Of a DNA stretch of 64,000 nt, positions 35,998 through 44,676 are shown piece by piece. Below the pieces are notes generated by a model that was not told where the DNA came from, did not search any database, and worked only from the letters and a program-made list of their open reading frames with translations. This DNA comes from Hydrogenophaga sp. PBL-H3. GTDB lineage: Bacteria; Pseudomonadota; Gammaproteobacteria; Burkholderiales; Burkholderiaceae_C. The position numbers were made by a program, and so were the translations under genes. How positions within the stretch are numbered: the first letter of the stretch is position 1; each line of letters begins with the position of its first letter. The stretch spans positions 2,046,001 to 2,110,000 of the forward strand of contig NZ_CP044972.1 of NCBI RefSeq assembly GCF_010104355.1, read 5' to 3'.

Positions 35998-36728
35998 CAG
36001 GCGTTGCCGTCCGGCACAAACACGTAGCCCACACCCCAGACCGTCTGCAGGTAACGCGGCGACGCGGCGTCTTCCTCGATCAGCTTGCGCAGTCGGGAAA
36101 CCTGCACGTCCAGGCTGCGGTCAAAGGGCTCGAACTCGCGTCCGCGGGCCAGCTGGGCCAACTTTTCGCGCGACAGCGGCTGGCGCGGATGGCGCACCAA
36201 TGCCTTGAGCATGGCGAATTCGCCGGTGGTCAGCGGCAGGTCGGCGCCTTCCTTGCGCAGCGTGCGAAGGCTCAGGTCGAATTCGAACGGACCAAAGTTC
36301 ACGACTTCCTGGTCCTGTGAGGGCGCACCGGGCACCTCGGTGGGAGGGCGGCGGCGCAGCACGGCGTGGATGCGCGCCAGCAGCTCGCGGGGATTGAACG
36401 GTTTGCCGAGGTAGTCGTCGGCGCCGACTTCCAGGCCGACGATGCGGTCGACATCTTCACTTTTGGCGGTGAGCATGATGATCGGGGTGCGGTCGCCGTT
36501 GGCGCGCAGGCGGCGGCAGATGGACAAGCCGTCTTCGCCCGGCATCATGAGATCGAGCACGATCAGATCCACCGAATCGCGCTGCAGAACCCGGTTGAGC
36601 GACTTGCCGTCTTCGGCCAGCATGACCTCAAATCCCTCCTGCATGAGATAGCGGCGCAGCAGGTCGCGGATGCGGACATCGTCATCGACCACCAGGATCT
36701 TGTTGGGGCGTGCGTTGGTTTGTGGCAT
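35997..36728 (-). CDS. ompR: OmpR-like response regulator
   Basis: A 243-residue two-domain regulator. Receiver: acidic pocket D16/D17, phospho-acceptor D59 (LIVLDLMMPG), K109 (YLGKPFNP). Winged-helix output domain from about residue 145 (FGPFEFDLSLRTL, FDRSLDVQVSRLRKLIE, VWGVGYVF). The start at 36728 has AGGAAG 9 bases upstream; a frame 16 codons longer exists but has no such site. Partner of the downstream kinase. Confidence 0.95.
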   Translation of the reverse strand: MPQTNARPNKILVVDDDVRIRDLLRRYLMQEGFEVMLAEDGKSLNRVLQRDSVDLIVLDLMMPGEDGLSICRRLRANGDRTPIIMLTAKSEDVDRIVGLEVGADDYLGKPFNPRELLARIHAVLRRRPPTEVPGAPSQDQEVVNFGPFEFDLSLRTLRKEGADLPLTTGEFAMLKALVRHPRQPLSREKLAQLARGREFEPFDRSLDVQVSRLRKLIEEDAASPRYLQTVWGVGYVFVPDGNA

Positions 36729-36897
36729 GTAGGCAACTTCCTGAATATGTAACAAACTCGATTGTGGCAGCGCCAAGTGCTTGTCAGCACTGGATTTTTA
36801 TTTTCCTGACATGCTGTTACAGATGTTGCCCGCACGCTCGAACCGTTCACGGCGCGCACATCCCACAATGACCGGATTGTTGATACTCGAGCGGACC

Positions 36898-37191
36898 ATG
36901 AAAACGCATTTGCCCTTGGGCTTGATCATGTTGACACTGGGTTTGGCACATGCCGGACCGGGTGATCAGCGCACCCATCCGATGCCGTCCAACGCATCGG
37001 TGATGGTGATGCCCATTTCGGTGGATGAGGGTGAGCCTCGCAACGTCATGCGCCTGCGAGACGTGCTCAAGCAACCCTTTGACGACATGGAGGACAACGC
37101 CAAGCCGTATCGCTTGTCCGTTGAAGAGCGTCAACGACTGCGCGAACAGCTTCGCGGCCAGTCGCCTCATGAACACAGATTCAAACCATGA
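36898..37191 (+). CDS. Small secreted protein of unknown function
   Basis: A 97-residue protein with a Sec signal peptide (MKTHLPLGLIMLTLGLAHA, cleavage after AHA at 19). The mature part is hydrophilic: a short Met/Pro segment, then a C-terminal helix LSVEERQRLREQLRGQ. I recognise no domain; EERQRLREQLR resembles short periplasmic helices of sensor-type proteins. It lies divergently from ompR (169 bp between starts) and its stop overlaps the next start (ATGA at 37188). Confidence 0.78.
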   Translation: MKTHLPLGLIMLTLGLAHAGPGDQRTHPMPSNASVMVMPISVDEGEPRNVMRLRDVLKQPFDDMEDNAKPYRLSVEERQRLREQLRGQSPHEHRFKP

Positions 37192-37925
37192 CCTTGTCAG
37201 CACCGCGCGCCATTCAACTTCCCCGATTCCGCTCCTTCCTTCTCTCCTCGCTCATTGCCCTTGGCTCACTGGCGCAAGCCCAGGTTGTTCAGCCTCCACC
37301 CCTCAACGTCGTCAACCTCTCGGCCAGCGGCTTCCTCGAAGCGCCGCAAGACTGGCTGAGCATGAGCCTGAGCACCACGCGCGAGGGACCTGACGCGGTC
37401 ACCGTGCAGAACCAGCTCAAGGCGGCGCTCGAAGCCGCTTTGGCGGTGGCCCGCGCCAGCGCTCAACCCCAGCAGCTGGAGGTGCGCACCGGCCAGTTCA
37501 GCCTGTACCCGCGCTACACCGACAAGGGCAAGATCAGTGGCTGGCAAGGCAGCACCGAGCTCGTGCTCGAAGGCCGCGACTTCGCCCGCATCAGCACCAC
37601 CGCCGGCAAGATCCAGACACTCACCATGAGCAACATGGGCTTCTCGCTCTCGCGTGAAGCGCGGTTGAAGCTGGAGTCCGACGTGCAGGCGATGGCCATC
37701 GAGCGTTTCAAGTCGAAGGCGGGTGAGGTGGCCAAGGGCTTCGGTTTCGCTGGCTACAGCCTGCGCGAAGTGGCAGTGAGCTCGGCCGACCAGGAAGGTC
37801 GCCCGTTCCAGCCGCGTGCGATGGCCATGGAAGCCAAGGCCGCCATGTCGGATGCGGCGGTGCCCGTGGAGCCGGGCAAGTCCACGGTCAACGTGACCGT
37901 GTCTGGCTCGGTCCAGCTGCGCTGA
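37188..37925 (+). CDS. SIMPL domain (DUF541) periplasmic protein
   Basis: A 245-residue secreted protein. The signal peptide ends around AQA (residues 30-32); the rest is a SIMPL/DUF541 domain: NVVNLSASGFLEAPQDWLSMSLSTT, quoted in part, then VRTGQFSLYPRYTDKGKISGW and FKSKAGEVAKGFGF. E. coli YggE is the relative and is linked to lower oxidative stress; a function here is not shown. Coupled to the small secreted protein upstream. A strong bidirectional terminator follows. Confidence 0.88.
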   Translation: MTLSAPRAIQLPRFRSFLLSSLIALGSLAQAQVVQPPPLNVVNLSASGFLEAPQDWLSMSLSTTREGPDAVTVQNQLKAALEAALAVARASAQPQQLEVRTGQFSLYPRYTDKGKISGWQGSTELVLEGRDFARISTTAGKIQTLTMSNMGFSLSREARLKLESDVQAMAIERFKSKAGEVAKGFGFAGYSLREVAVSSADQEGRPFQPRAMAMEAKAAMSDAAVPVEPGKSTVNVTVSGSVQLR

Positions 37926-37942
37926 TTGGCCACCCGCTGCGC

Positions 37943-37979
37943 CATGCAAAAGGCCCGCTTGAAGCGGGCCTTTTGCATG
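37943..37979. terminator. Bidirectional terminator between convergent genes
   Basis: A perfect palindrome: 18-bp arms, CATGCAAAAGGCCCGCTT and its exact reverse complement, around one G. Run of A on the left and T on the right let it work in both directions, for the SIMPL gene and bdhA. Confidence 0.92.
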
Positions 37980-37992
37980 TGGGCGGAGCAGG

Positions 37993-38763
37993 CTATTGGG
38001 CCGTCCAGCCGCCGTCCATGTTCCAGGCCACGCCGCGCACGTTGTTGCCCGCTGGGGAGCAGAAAAACACAGCCAGTTCACCCAGTTCGTCGGGCGTGGT
38101 GAACTGCATGGAAGGCTCCTTTTCGCCCAGCAGCACCTTCTTGGCTTCTTCGTTGGAAATGCCCAGCGCGGCGGCTTTGGCGTCCACCTGTCTCTGCACC
38201 AGCGGGGTGAGCACCCAGCCCGGGCAGATGGCGTTGCAGGTCACGCCGCTGGTGGCGTTTTCCAGGGCCGTCACCTTGGTGAGTCCCACAACACCGTGTT
38301 TGGCCGCCACATAAGCCGATTTCTCAGCCGAACCGACCAGCCCATGCACCGAGGCCACGTTGATGATGCGACCCCAGTTGGCCTTTTGCATCGCCGGCAG
38401 GGCCAGGCGGCTGGCATGAAAGGCGCTGGTGAGGTTGATCGCGATGATGGCGTCCCAGCGCTCGACGGGAAAGTCCTCAATGCGCGCCACGTGCTGGATG
38501 CCGGCGTTGTTCACCAGGATGTCGACCTGCCCGAACGTGGCGGCGGCAAAAGCCATCATGGCTTCGATCTCGGAAGCCTTGCTCATGTCCGCCCCGTGGT
38601 ACGCCACCTTTGCGCCCAGTGCGGCGATTTCGGCCTTGGGACCTTCGGCATCACCAAACCCGTTGAGCACGATGTTGGCTCCCTGGCGCGCCAGCGCCTT
38701 GGCAATGCCCAGGCCGATGCCACTGGTGGAGCCGGTGACGAGGGCGGTCTTGTTGGAAAGCAT
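37993..38763 (-). CDS. bdhA: 3-hydroxybutyrate dehydrogenase BdhA
   Basis: A 256-residue short-chain dehydrogenase that interconverts D-3-hydroxybutyrate and acetoacetate with NAD. It has TGSTSGIGLGIA (10-21), NNAGIQH (NAG motif plus the family IQH), the catalytic S-Y-K (VASVHG, SAYVAAKHG) and PGWVLTPLVQRQ, diagnostic of BdhA. With phaR at 42422 it indicates polyhydroxybutyrate metabolism. Confidence 0.93.
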   Translation of the reverse strand: MLSNKTALVTGSTSGIGLGIAKALARQGANIVLNGFGDAEGPKAEIAALGAKVAYHGADMSKASEIEAMMAFAAATFGQVDILVNNAGIQHVARIEDFPVERWDAIIAINLTSAFHASRLALPAMQKANWGRIINVASVHGLVGSAEKSAYVAAKHGVVGLTKVTALENATSGVTCNAICPGWVLTPLVQRQVDAKAAALGISNEEAKKVLLGEKEPSMQFTTPDELGELAVFFCSPAGNNVRGVAWNMDGGWTAQ

Positions 38764-38847
38764 GTGAAATCCCCACTTCCATTACGATTGTTGAACGGTG
38801 TCAGCTTCATTATCACGGACACCTCCGCCTCTCAATCTCTTCGCATC

Positions 38848-39768
38848 ATGCAAGTACCCCAACTCCAGCATCTCACCGTGGGCGGCGCGGCCGCGACGAC
38901 GGGGGCACCGCGCCGCCTGGCTTACTGGGACTGGTCCTGTCAGGCCGCTGAACACCGCAGTGTCGTGATCTGCGCGCACGGCCTGTCGCGCCAGGGCCTG
39001 GACTTCGATACGCTGGCCCAGACGCTGCGCCAACGCTCACGCGTGATTGCCGTCGACGTGGCCGGTCGCGGCCACAGCGACTGGCTGGCCGATCCCATGG
39101 GGTACCAGATTCCCACCTACGCGGCCGACATGGTGGCGCTCGTGACGCAGTTGCGCACCGATGCGCCCGACCTCCAGATCGACTGGATCGGCACCAGCAT
39201 GGGCGGCCTCATCGGCATGGCGCTGGCGGCCCAGCCTCAGATGGCGCTGCGTCGGTTGGTGCTCAATGATGTGGGGCCCGTGATCCAGTGGGACGCGCTG
39301 CTGCGCATCGGCACCTACCTCGGCCTGAACCCCTCGTTTGACAGTGAGCAGGCCGCCGTGGCTTACCTGGCCTCCATCTCGGCCGGCTTCGGTCCCCACA
39401 CGGCCGAGCAATGGCTGGCACTTTCACGTCCATTGCTGCGCGAGCGCGAAGGGCGCTGGTGGTTGCACTACGACCCAGCGATCGCGGTGCCGTTCAGGGC
39501 CATGACAGCCTCGAACGATGCGGCGGCCGCCCAGCAGATCGTGCGGGCGGGGGAAGCCGCCCTCTGGGGGCTGTACGACGCGATCCAGGCCCCCACCTTG
39601 CTCCTGCGCGGTGAGCAATCCGATCTGCTCAGGCCTGAGACAGCGGAGCAAATGACGCAGCGTGGGCCCAAGGCCTCCCTGATCACCTTCAGCGGCGTGG
39701 GCCATGCGCCCACGCTGGTGGCCGAAGACCAGGTGGCGACCGTGCGGGATTTCCTGTGGTCGATCTGA
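38848..39768 (+). CDS. Alpha/beta-fold hydrolase
   Basis: A 306-residue serine hydrolase: oxyanion region ICAHGLSRQG (41-50), acid-containing VDVAGRGHSDW, nucleophile elbow GTSMGG with S117, and the histidine in GVGHAPTL near the C-terminus. It resembles haloperoxidase/esterase-type hydrolases; the substrate is unknown. The ATG at 38848 is 84 bp from the divergent bdhA start, so a role in ester metabolism near PHB is conceivable but unproven. relA starts 7 bp after its stop. Confidence 0.87.
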   Translation: MQVPQLQHLTVGGAAATTGAPRRLAYWDWSCQAAEHRSVVICAHGLSRQGLDFDTLAQTLRQRSRVIAVDVAGRGHSDWLADPMGYQIPTYAADMVALVTQLRTDAPDLQIDWIGTSMGGLIGMALAAQPQMALRRLVLNDVGPVIQWDALLRIGTYLGLNPSFDSEQAAVAYLASISAGFGPHTAEQWLALSRPLLREREGRWWLHYDPAIAVPFRAMTASNDAAAAQQIVRAGEAALWGLYDAIQAPTLLLRGEQSDLLRPETAEQMTQRGPKASLITFSGVGHAPTLVAEDQVATVRDFLWSI

Positions 39769-39775
39769 CGGGTCC

Positions 39776-42082
39776 ATGGACATGAAGCGATCTTCTTCCA
39801 CGGGGCAAGCCGAAGCAGCCGAGGGGCCTTCGGTCGTGCCGTCGGCGATCGTGGCGGCCACCGCCGACAGCCTGCCGCACCAGGCGCAGGCTTTGCAACG
39901 AGCCCGGGCATTTGCCGAGCCACTGCTGTCTCAAGAAGAGCTCGACACTGGCGAGAACATCCTGGCGCATGCAGATGCTGTGGCGAATGTGCTGTCCGAC
40001 ATCGGTGGCTCCGAGGCCATGCAGGCTGCTGCCTACCTGGTTTATGCCTGCCAATACCTGAACCGGCCTCAGGAAGTGATCACCAAGGCTTTCGGCGAAA
40101 ACTTTGCCGCACTCGCCCTGGAAACCACCAAGCTGGTGCAGCTGCAACGGCAGGCGCGCATCAAGACCGCCGAGGTGCAGGCCAAGAAGGAAGAAGAACG
40201 TCTGGCCGCGCTGGACCTCACGGCGGCAGCGCAAAACAAAGGACCCGTGTCTGAGTTGGCGGCCAGCCAGACCGAAAACGTGCGCAAGATGCTGCTGGCG
40301 TTCTCGCGTGACCTGCGTGTGGTCATGCTGCGCTTGGCGTCTCGCCTGCAGACGCTGCGCTACTTCGCCGCGAGCAAGGGCGATCCGGGTCAGGCGCTCG
40401 CCAGCGAATCGCTGCACGTGTTTGCACCCCTGGCCAACCGGTTGGGCATCTGGCAGATCAAGTGGGAAATGGAAGACCTTGCGTTCCGTTTTCTGGAGCC
40501 GCAAACCTACAAGAACGTGGCCCGGCTGCTGGACGAGAAGCGTGCCGAGCGCGAAGCCCACGTTGAGCAGGTGCGTCAACAACTTGAAAACGATCTGCAG
40601 CAACAAGGCGTTTCGGCCTCGGTGCAGGGGCGACCCAAGCACATCTACAGCATCGTCAAGAAGATGCGCGGCAAGTCGCTCGACTTTGATCAGGTGTTCG
40701 ACATCCGCGCGCTGCGTGTGATCGTGCCGCAGGTGGACGACTGCTACGCCGTGCTGGCGCATGTGCATGCCCAGTTTGTGCCGGTGGCTGACGAGTTCGA
40801 CGACTACATCGCCAAGCCCAAACCCAACGGCTACCAGTCGTTGCACACCGTGGTGCGCGACGCTCAAGGTCGAGCGTTCGAGATCCAGATCCGGACGCAG
40901 GCGATGCACGACCACGCCGAGCACGGTGTGGCCGCGCACTGGGCCTACAAGGAAGCCGGCTCCAAGGGCTACGCGGGTGTGTCGGCCAGCTCCGACTACG
41001 ACGCCAAGATCGCCGTGTTGCGCCAGCTGCTGGCGTGGGAGCGCGACCTCAGTGGGGCAGCCCAGGGGCTGTTCGATGATCGAATCTACGTGCTCACGCC
41101 AGACGCTGCCATCGTCGAACTGCCCCAGGGTGCGACCGCGGTGGACTTCGCCTACACGGTGCACACCAGTTTGGGTCATCGCTGCCGTGGCGCCCGTGTG
41201 GACGGGGCCATGGTCACCCTCAACACGCCGCTGCAGAACGGCCAGACCGTGGAGATCACGGCGGCCAAGGAGGGTGGACCATCGCGTGACTGGCTCAACG
41301 CGGAGTTGGGCTATCTGGTCAGCCACCGCGCCAAGAGCAAGGTTCGGGCGTGGTTCAACGCGCAGGCCATGGAAGAGACGGTGGCGCGTGGGCGCGAGGC
41401 GGTGGAAAAGCTGCTGCAGCGCGAGGGCAAGACCGCCCTGAAGTTCGACGATCTCGCCGTGGCCATGGGACTGGTGTCGGCGCAGGAATTGTTCGAGCAG
41501 GTGGGCAAGGACGAGCTCTCTCTGCGCGCCATCGAACTCCATTTGCGCCCGCCCGAAGTGGCCCCGCCGGACGACATGCCCGTGTGGCTCAAGAAGCCAC
41601 GCAAGAACTCCGGCGCATCGGCAGGGGGCGTGCTGGTTGTTGGCGTGGATTCGCTCATGACCCAGCTGGCCAAGTGCTGCAAACCCGCGCCGCCCGACGA
41701 GATCGGTGGGTTCGTCACCCGTGGCAAGGGGGTGAGCATCCACCGCGCCGACTGCACCGACTTTGCGCACCTGCAGCGCAAAAGCCCGGACCGCGTGATC
41801 GAGGTGCAGTGGGGCGGCCAGGCTGGTGCTGGTCGGGACGGACAGGCCGCGGTGTACCCGGTGGACGTGGGCATCGAGGCGCAAGACCGGCAGGGCTTGC
41901 TGCGCGATATTTCGGATGTGTTTGCTCGCGAGAAGATGAACGTCATCGGGGTGCAGACGCAGTCGGTGCGTGGCGTGGCGTGGATGACTTTCACCATCGA
42001 AGTGGCCGATGCGCGGCAGGTGGCCAGGGCCATGGCGGTGGTGGGCGATGTGCCTGGCGTGCGTGTGGTTCGTCGTCGCTGA
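39776..42082 (+). CDS. relA: (p)ppGpp synthetase RelA (GTP pyrophosphokinase)
   Basis: Ribosome-associated stringent-response enzyme of 768 residues. The N-terminal HD domain is degenerate (the usual HDxxED step reads LVYACQYL), so hydrolase activity is not expected. The synthetase domain has GRPKHIYSIVKKM, FDIRALRV and EFDDYIAKPKPNGYQSLHT, with the acidic EFDD of RelA rather than the SpoT version. TGS (IYVLTPDAAIVELPQGATAVDFA, quoted in part), a Cys-rich region (CCKPAPPDEIGG...CTDF) and an ACT domain follow. A second ATG two codons later is possible. Confidence 0.95.
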   Translation: MDMKRSSSTGQAEAAEGPSVVPSAIVAATADSLPHQAQALQRARAFAEPLLSQEELDTGENILAHADAVANVLSDIGGSEAMQAAAYLVYACQYLNRPQEVITKAFGENFAALALETTKLVQLQRQARIKTAEVQAKKEEERLAALDLTAAAQNKGPVSELAASQTENVRKMLLAFSRDLRVVMLRLASRLQTLRYFAASKGDPGQALASESLHVFAPLANRLGIWQIKWEMEDLAFRFLEPQTYKNVARLLDEKRAEREAHVEQVRQQLENDLQQQGVSASVQGRPKHIYSIVKKMRGKSLDFDQVFDIRALRVIVPQVDDCYAVLAHVHAQFVPVADEFDDYIAKPKPNGYQSLHTVVRDAQGRAFEIQIRTQAMHDHAEHGVAAHWAYKEAGSKGYAGVSASSDYDAKIAVLRQLLAWERDLSGAAQGLFDDRIYVLTPDAAIVELPQGATAVDFAYTVHTSLGHRCRGARVDGAMVTLNTPLQNGQTVEITAAKEGGPSRDWLNAELGYLVSHRAKSKVRAWFNAQAMEETVARGREAVEKLLQREGKTALKFDDLAVAMGLVSAQELFEQVGKDELSLRAIELHLRPPEVAPPDDMPVWLKKPRKNSGASAGGVLVVGVDSLMTQLAKCCKPAPPDEIGGFVTRGKGVSIHRADCTDFAHLQRKSPDRVIEVQWGGQAGAGRDGQAAVYPVDVGIEAQDRQGLLRDISDVFAREKMNVIGVQTQSVRGVAWMTFTIEVADARQVARAMAVVGDVPGVRVVRRR

Positions 42083-42100
42083 AAAGGGGCCTCGCAGTGC

Positions 42101-42109
42101 TGCTATACT
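42101..42109 (+). promoter_or_regulatory. Extended -10 promoter for tRNA-Val(GAC)
   Basis: TGCTATACT, an extended -10 element, lies 22 bp before the tRNA 5' end and 18 bp after the relA stop. No clear -35. Confidence 0.6.
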
Positions 42110-42130
42110 TCGCAGCTTCGAATCGTTTGT

Positions 42131-42207
42131 AGGCGCGTAGCTCAGCTGGTTAGAGCACCACCTTGACATGGTGGGGGTCGTTGGTTCGAGTCCAATCGCG
42201 CCTACCA
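42131..42207 (+). tRNA. tRNA-Val (anticodon GAC)
   Basis: A 77-nt cloverleaf: acceptor AGGCGCG/CGCGCCT, D-arm GCTC/GAGC with loop AGCTGGTTA, anticodon stem CCACC/GGTGG with loop TTGACAT (GAC, reads GUC/GUU), T-arm GTTGG-TTCGAGT-CCAAT (one G-U pair), discriminator A and an encoded CCA. Confidence 0.96.
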
Positions 42208-42239
42208 AACCTTTCCCGGATGCAAGGCATCCAGCAACC

Positions 42240-42266
42240 AAGCCCGGCCCTGAGTCGGGCTTTTTT
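42240..42266 (+). terminator. Terminator after tRNA-Val(GAC)
   Basis: AAGCCCG (42240-42246) pairs with CGGGCTT (42256-42262); a run of Ts continues to 42266. The rest of the gap up to phaR shows nothing I can support. Confidence 0.82.
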
Positions 42267-42421
42267 GTGGCCGCTTCGGTTTGTTCTCCGGAAAAGCGTG
42301 GAGATCGTTAGCATGCACAGGGAAAACCCATGCTGCGGGGGCGTTCAAGCGTTTCTAGAATGGCTCAGGAACCCCTGGCTCTATCCGGTGGTTCATTCCC
42401 TTCTTCCAGAAAGATCCATCA

Positions 42422-42958
42422 GTGCAAAAAAACAAGGCCGAGGGTGGTAGTCCGCCCGCTGTGCGCGTCATCAAGAAGTACCCGAACCGGCGTCTGTACG
42501 ACACCGATACGTCGTCGTACATCACGCTGGCCGAGGTCAAGACGCTCGTGATGGACAACGAACCCTTCGTGGTTCGTGACGCCAAGACCAACGACGACCT
42601 CACGCGCAGCATCCTGCTGCAGATCATCCTGGAGGAGGAAACTGCGGGCGTGCCCATCTTCACCGAGCAGGTGTTGGCCAACATCATTCGCTTCTACGGC
42701 CATGCCATGCAGGATTTCATGGGCGCCTACCTCGAGAAGAACGTGCAGATCTTCATGGACCTGCAGCACAAGATGACGGAGCAATCCAGCGGCGCGAATC
42801 CCGAGGCCTGGAAACAGTTCATGAACGTGCAGTCGCCCATGATGCAAGGGATGATGGGGACCTATCTGGAGCAGTCGCGCAGCGCGTTCACCCAGATGCA
42901 GGAGCAGATGCAGAAGAACAGCGAGCAGATGCTCGCAGCGCTGGGGCTCAAACGCTGA
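42422..42958 (+). CDS. phaR: Polyhydroxyalkanoate synthesis repressor PhaR
   Basis: A 178-residue regulator of phasin and PHA-synthesis genes that also binds PHA granules. The N-terminal PHB/PHA accumulation regulator DNA-binding domain is clear (VIKKYPNRRLYDTDTSSYITL, residues 16-36, quoted in part, then LVMDNEPFVVRDAKTNDDLT). The second domain (TEQVLANIIRFYGHAMQDFMGAYLE, in part) and a Met/Gln-rich C-terminus follow. The start is GTG at 42422; no ATG fits. Confidence 0.94.
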   Translation: MQKNKAEGGSPPAVRVIKKYPNRRLYDTDTSSYITLAEVKTLVMDNEPFVVRDAKTNDDLTRSILLQIILEEETAGVPIFTEQVLANIIRFYGHAMQDFMGAYLEKNVQIFMDLQHKMTEQSSGANPEAWKQFMNVQSPMMQGMMGTYLEQSRSAFTQMQEQMQKNSEQMLAALGLKR

Positions 42959-43002
42959 GACCTGAATCTGCGTCTTCGGTGCAGGTCTGAGACAATCGGG
43001 CG

Positions 43003-44388
43003 ATGTCTGAAACGCTTGTCCCGGTCGCCCATGCGGCCCCCAAAGTCGGATTTGTCAGCCTGGGTTGCCCCAAGGCGTTGACCGACTCCGAACTCATCCT
43101 CACGCAACTCAGCGCCGAGGGTTACCAAACTTCCAAGACGTTTGCCGGTGCCGACCTGGTGATCGTCAACACCTGCGGCTTCATCGACGATGCCGTGCGC
43201 GAGAGTCTGGACACCATTGGCGAAGCCCTTGCCGAGAACGGCAAGGTCATCGTCACCGGCTGCCTGGGCGCTCGCGAAGGCGAGGGCGGTGGCAACCTGG
43301 TGCGCCAGATGCACCCCAGCGTGCTGGCCGTGACCGGCCCGCATGCCACGCACGAGGTGATGACCGCGGTGCACCAGCACCTGCCCAAGCCACACGACCC
43401 CTTCGTGGATCTGGTACCACCCCAAGGCATCAAGCTCACGCCGCGCCACTACGCATATCTGAAGATCAGCGAAGGCTGCAACCACCGCTGCACCTTCTGC
43501 ATCATTCCGTCGATGCGTGGTGATCTGGTGAGCCGTCCGATCGGCGATGTGCTGACGGAAGCGCGCAAGTTGTTTGAATCCGGCGTCAAGGAGCTGCTGG
43601 TGGTCAGTCAGGACACCTCGGCCTATGGCGTGGATGTGAAGTACCGCACCGGCTTTTGGGACGGCAAGCCGGTGAAGACGCGCATGTTCGATCTGGTTCG
43701 CTCGCTGGGTGAGCTGGCCAGGGGTTACGGTGCCTGGGTGCGTTTGCACTATGTGTACCCGTACCCACACGTGGACGAGATCATTCCGCTGATGGCCGAA
43801 GGTCTGTGTCTGCCGTACCTTGATGTGCCGCTGCAGCACAGCCATCCAGATGTGTTGCGCCGCATGAAGCGGCCAGCCAGCGGCGAAAAAAACCTCGAGC
43901 GCATTGCGCGCTGGCGCGAACTGTGCCCCGAGATCGTGGTGCGCAGCACCTTCATCGCGGGCTTCCCGGGCGAGACCGAAGCCGAGTTCGATCACCTGCT
44001 CGATTTCCTGCGTGAGGCGCGCATTGACCGTGCGGGTTGTTTTGCCTACTCGCCCGTGACGGGTGCCGTTGCCAACGAATTGTCCGATGCTGTGCCCGAC
44101 GCCTTGCGCGAAGAGCGCCGCGCGCGCTTCATGGCGGTGGCTGAAGCCGTGTCGGCCGACAAGCTGCAGCAGCGTGTGGGTGCGACCATGCAGGTGTTGG
44201 TGGACTCGGCGCCGGGCATGGGCAAGAAGGGCGGCATCGGTCGGAGCTATGCAGATGCGCCCGAGATCGATGGGTTGGTGCGCTTGCTTCCACCCGAGAA
44301 GATCAGCAAGACCTTGAAGGTGGGCGAGTTCACCAAGGCGCGGGTTGTCGCGGCGCAGGGACACGACCTGTTGGCGGTCCCGATTTGA
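43003..44388 (+). CDS. rimO: Ribosomal protein S12 methylthiotransferase RimO
   Basis: Radical-SAM enzyme that methylthiolates Asp of ribosomal protein S12. The 461-residue protein has the N-terminal [4Fe-4S] cysteines C22, C58 and C87, the radical-SAM motif C159-x3-C163-x2-C166 (CNHRCTFC) and a C-terminal TRAM domain. GDLVSRP and [10 protein letters not shown] are RimO rather than MiaB features. Depends on the Isc system for its clusters. Confidence 0.96.
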   Translation: MSETLVPVAHAAPKVGFVSLGCPKALTDSELILTQLSAEGYQTSKTFAGADLVIVNTCGFIDDAVRESLDTIGEALAENGKVIVTGCLGAREGEGGGNLVRQMHPSVLAVTGPHATHEVMTAVHQHLPKPHDPFVDLVPPQGIKLTPRHYAYLKISEGCNHRCTFCIIPSMRGDLVSRPIGDVLTEARKLFESGVKELLVVSQDTSAYGVDVKYRTGFWDGKPVKTRMFDLVRSLGELARGYGAWVRLHYVYPYPHVDEIIPLMAEGLCLPYLDVPLQHSHPDVLRRMKRPASGEKNLERIARWRELCPEIVVRSTFIAGFPGETEAEFDHLLDFLREARIDRAGCFAYSPVTGAVANELSDAVPDALREERRARFMAVAEAVSADKLQQRVGATMQVLVDSAPGMGKKGGIGRSYADAPEIDGLVRLLPPEKISKTLKVGEFTKARVVAAQGHDLLAVPI

Positions 44389-44518
44389 TGGCGGTTGCCT
44401 GTCACTTGGTGGCCCCAAGCGGCGTGGCAACGGCCCAGCAGCGCGTGCTTCGAATTTCGGAGCGCTTGATCAGCGCGTCAGCAGGCGGTCATCCGCTTGT
44501 TTGCGTTGAGACAAAAGA

Positions 44519-44554
44519 AAAAGGCTTGCAAACATCACGTTTGCAAGCCTTTAT
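44519..44554. terminator. Terminator between rimO and tRNA-Leu
   Basis: AAAGGCTTGCAAAC (44520-44533) and GTTTGCAAGCCTTT (44539-44552) are exact reverse complements around ATCAC, flanked by A- and T-runs. It serves tRNA-Leu on the minus strand and can catch rimO read-through on the plus strand. Confidence 0.87.
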
Positions 44555-44557
44555 GAT

Positions 44558-44642
<85 letters not shown>

Positions 44643-44659
44643 ATTTCAGGAAAAACACA

Positions 44660-44668
44660 ATTATAGCA
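44660..44668 (-). promoter_or_regulatory. Extended -10 promoter for tRNA-Leu, next to the rnr start
   Basis: On the minus strand TGCTATAAT is a perfect extended -10, 18 bp before the tRNA 5' end. Its upstream part reaches toward the rnr GTG at 44677 on the other strand, so promoter and rnr leader overlap. Confidence 0.65.
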
Positions 44669-44676
44669 GAGAAAAA

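Noticed and set aside
36776-36791. AGTGCT-TGTC-AGCACT followed by T-rich sequence as a terminator
   Set aside because: No plus-strand gene ends upstream of it; it lies in the divergent ompR promoter region and has only a 6-bp stem.
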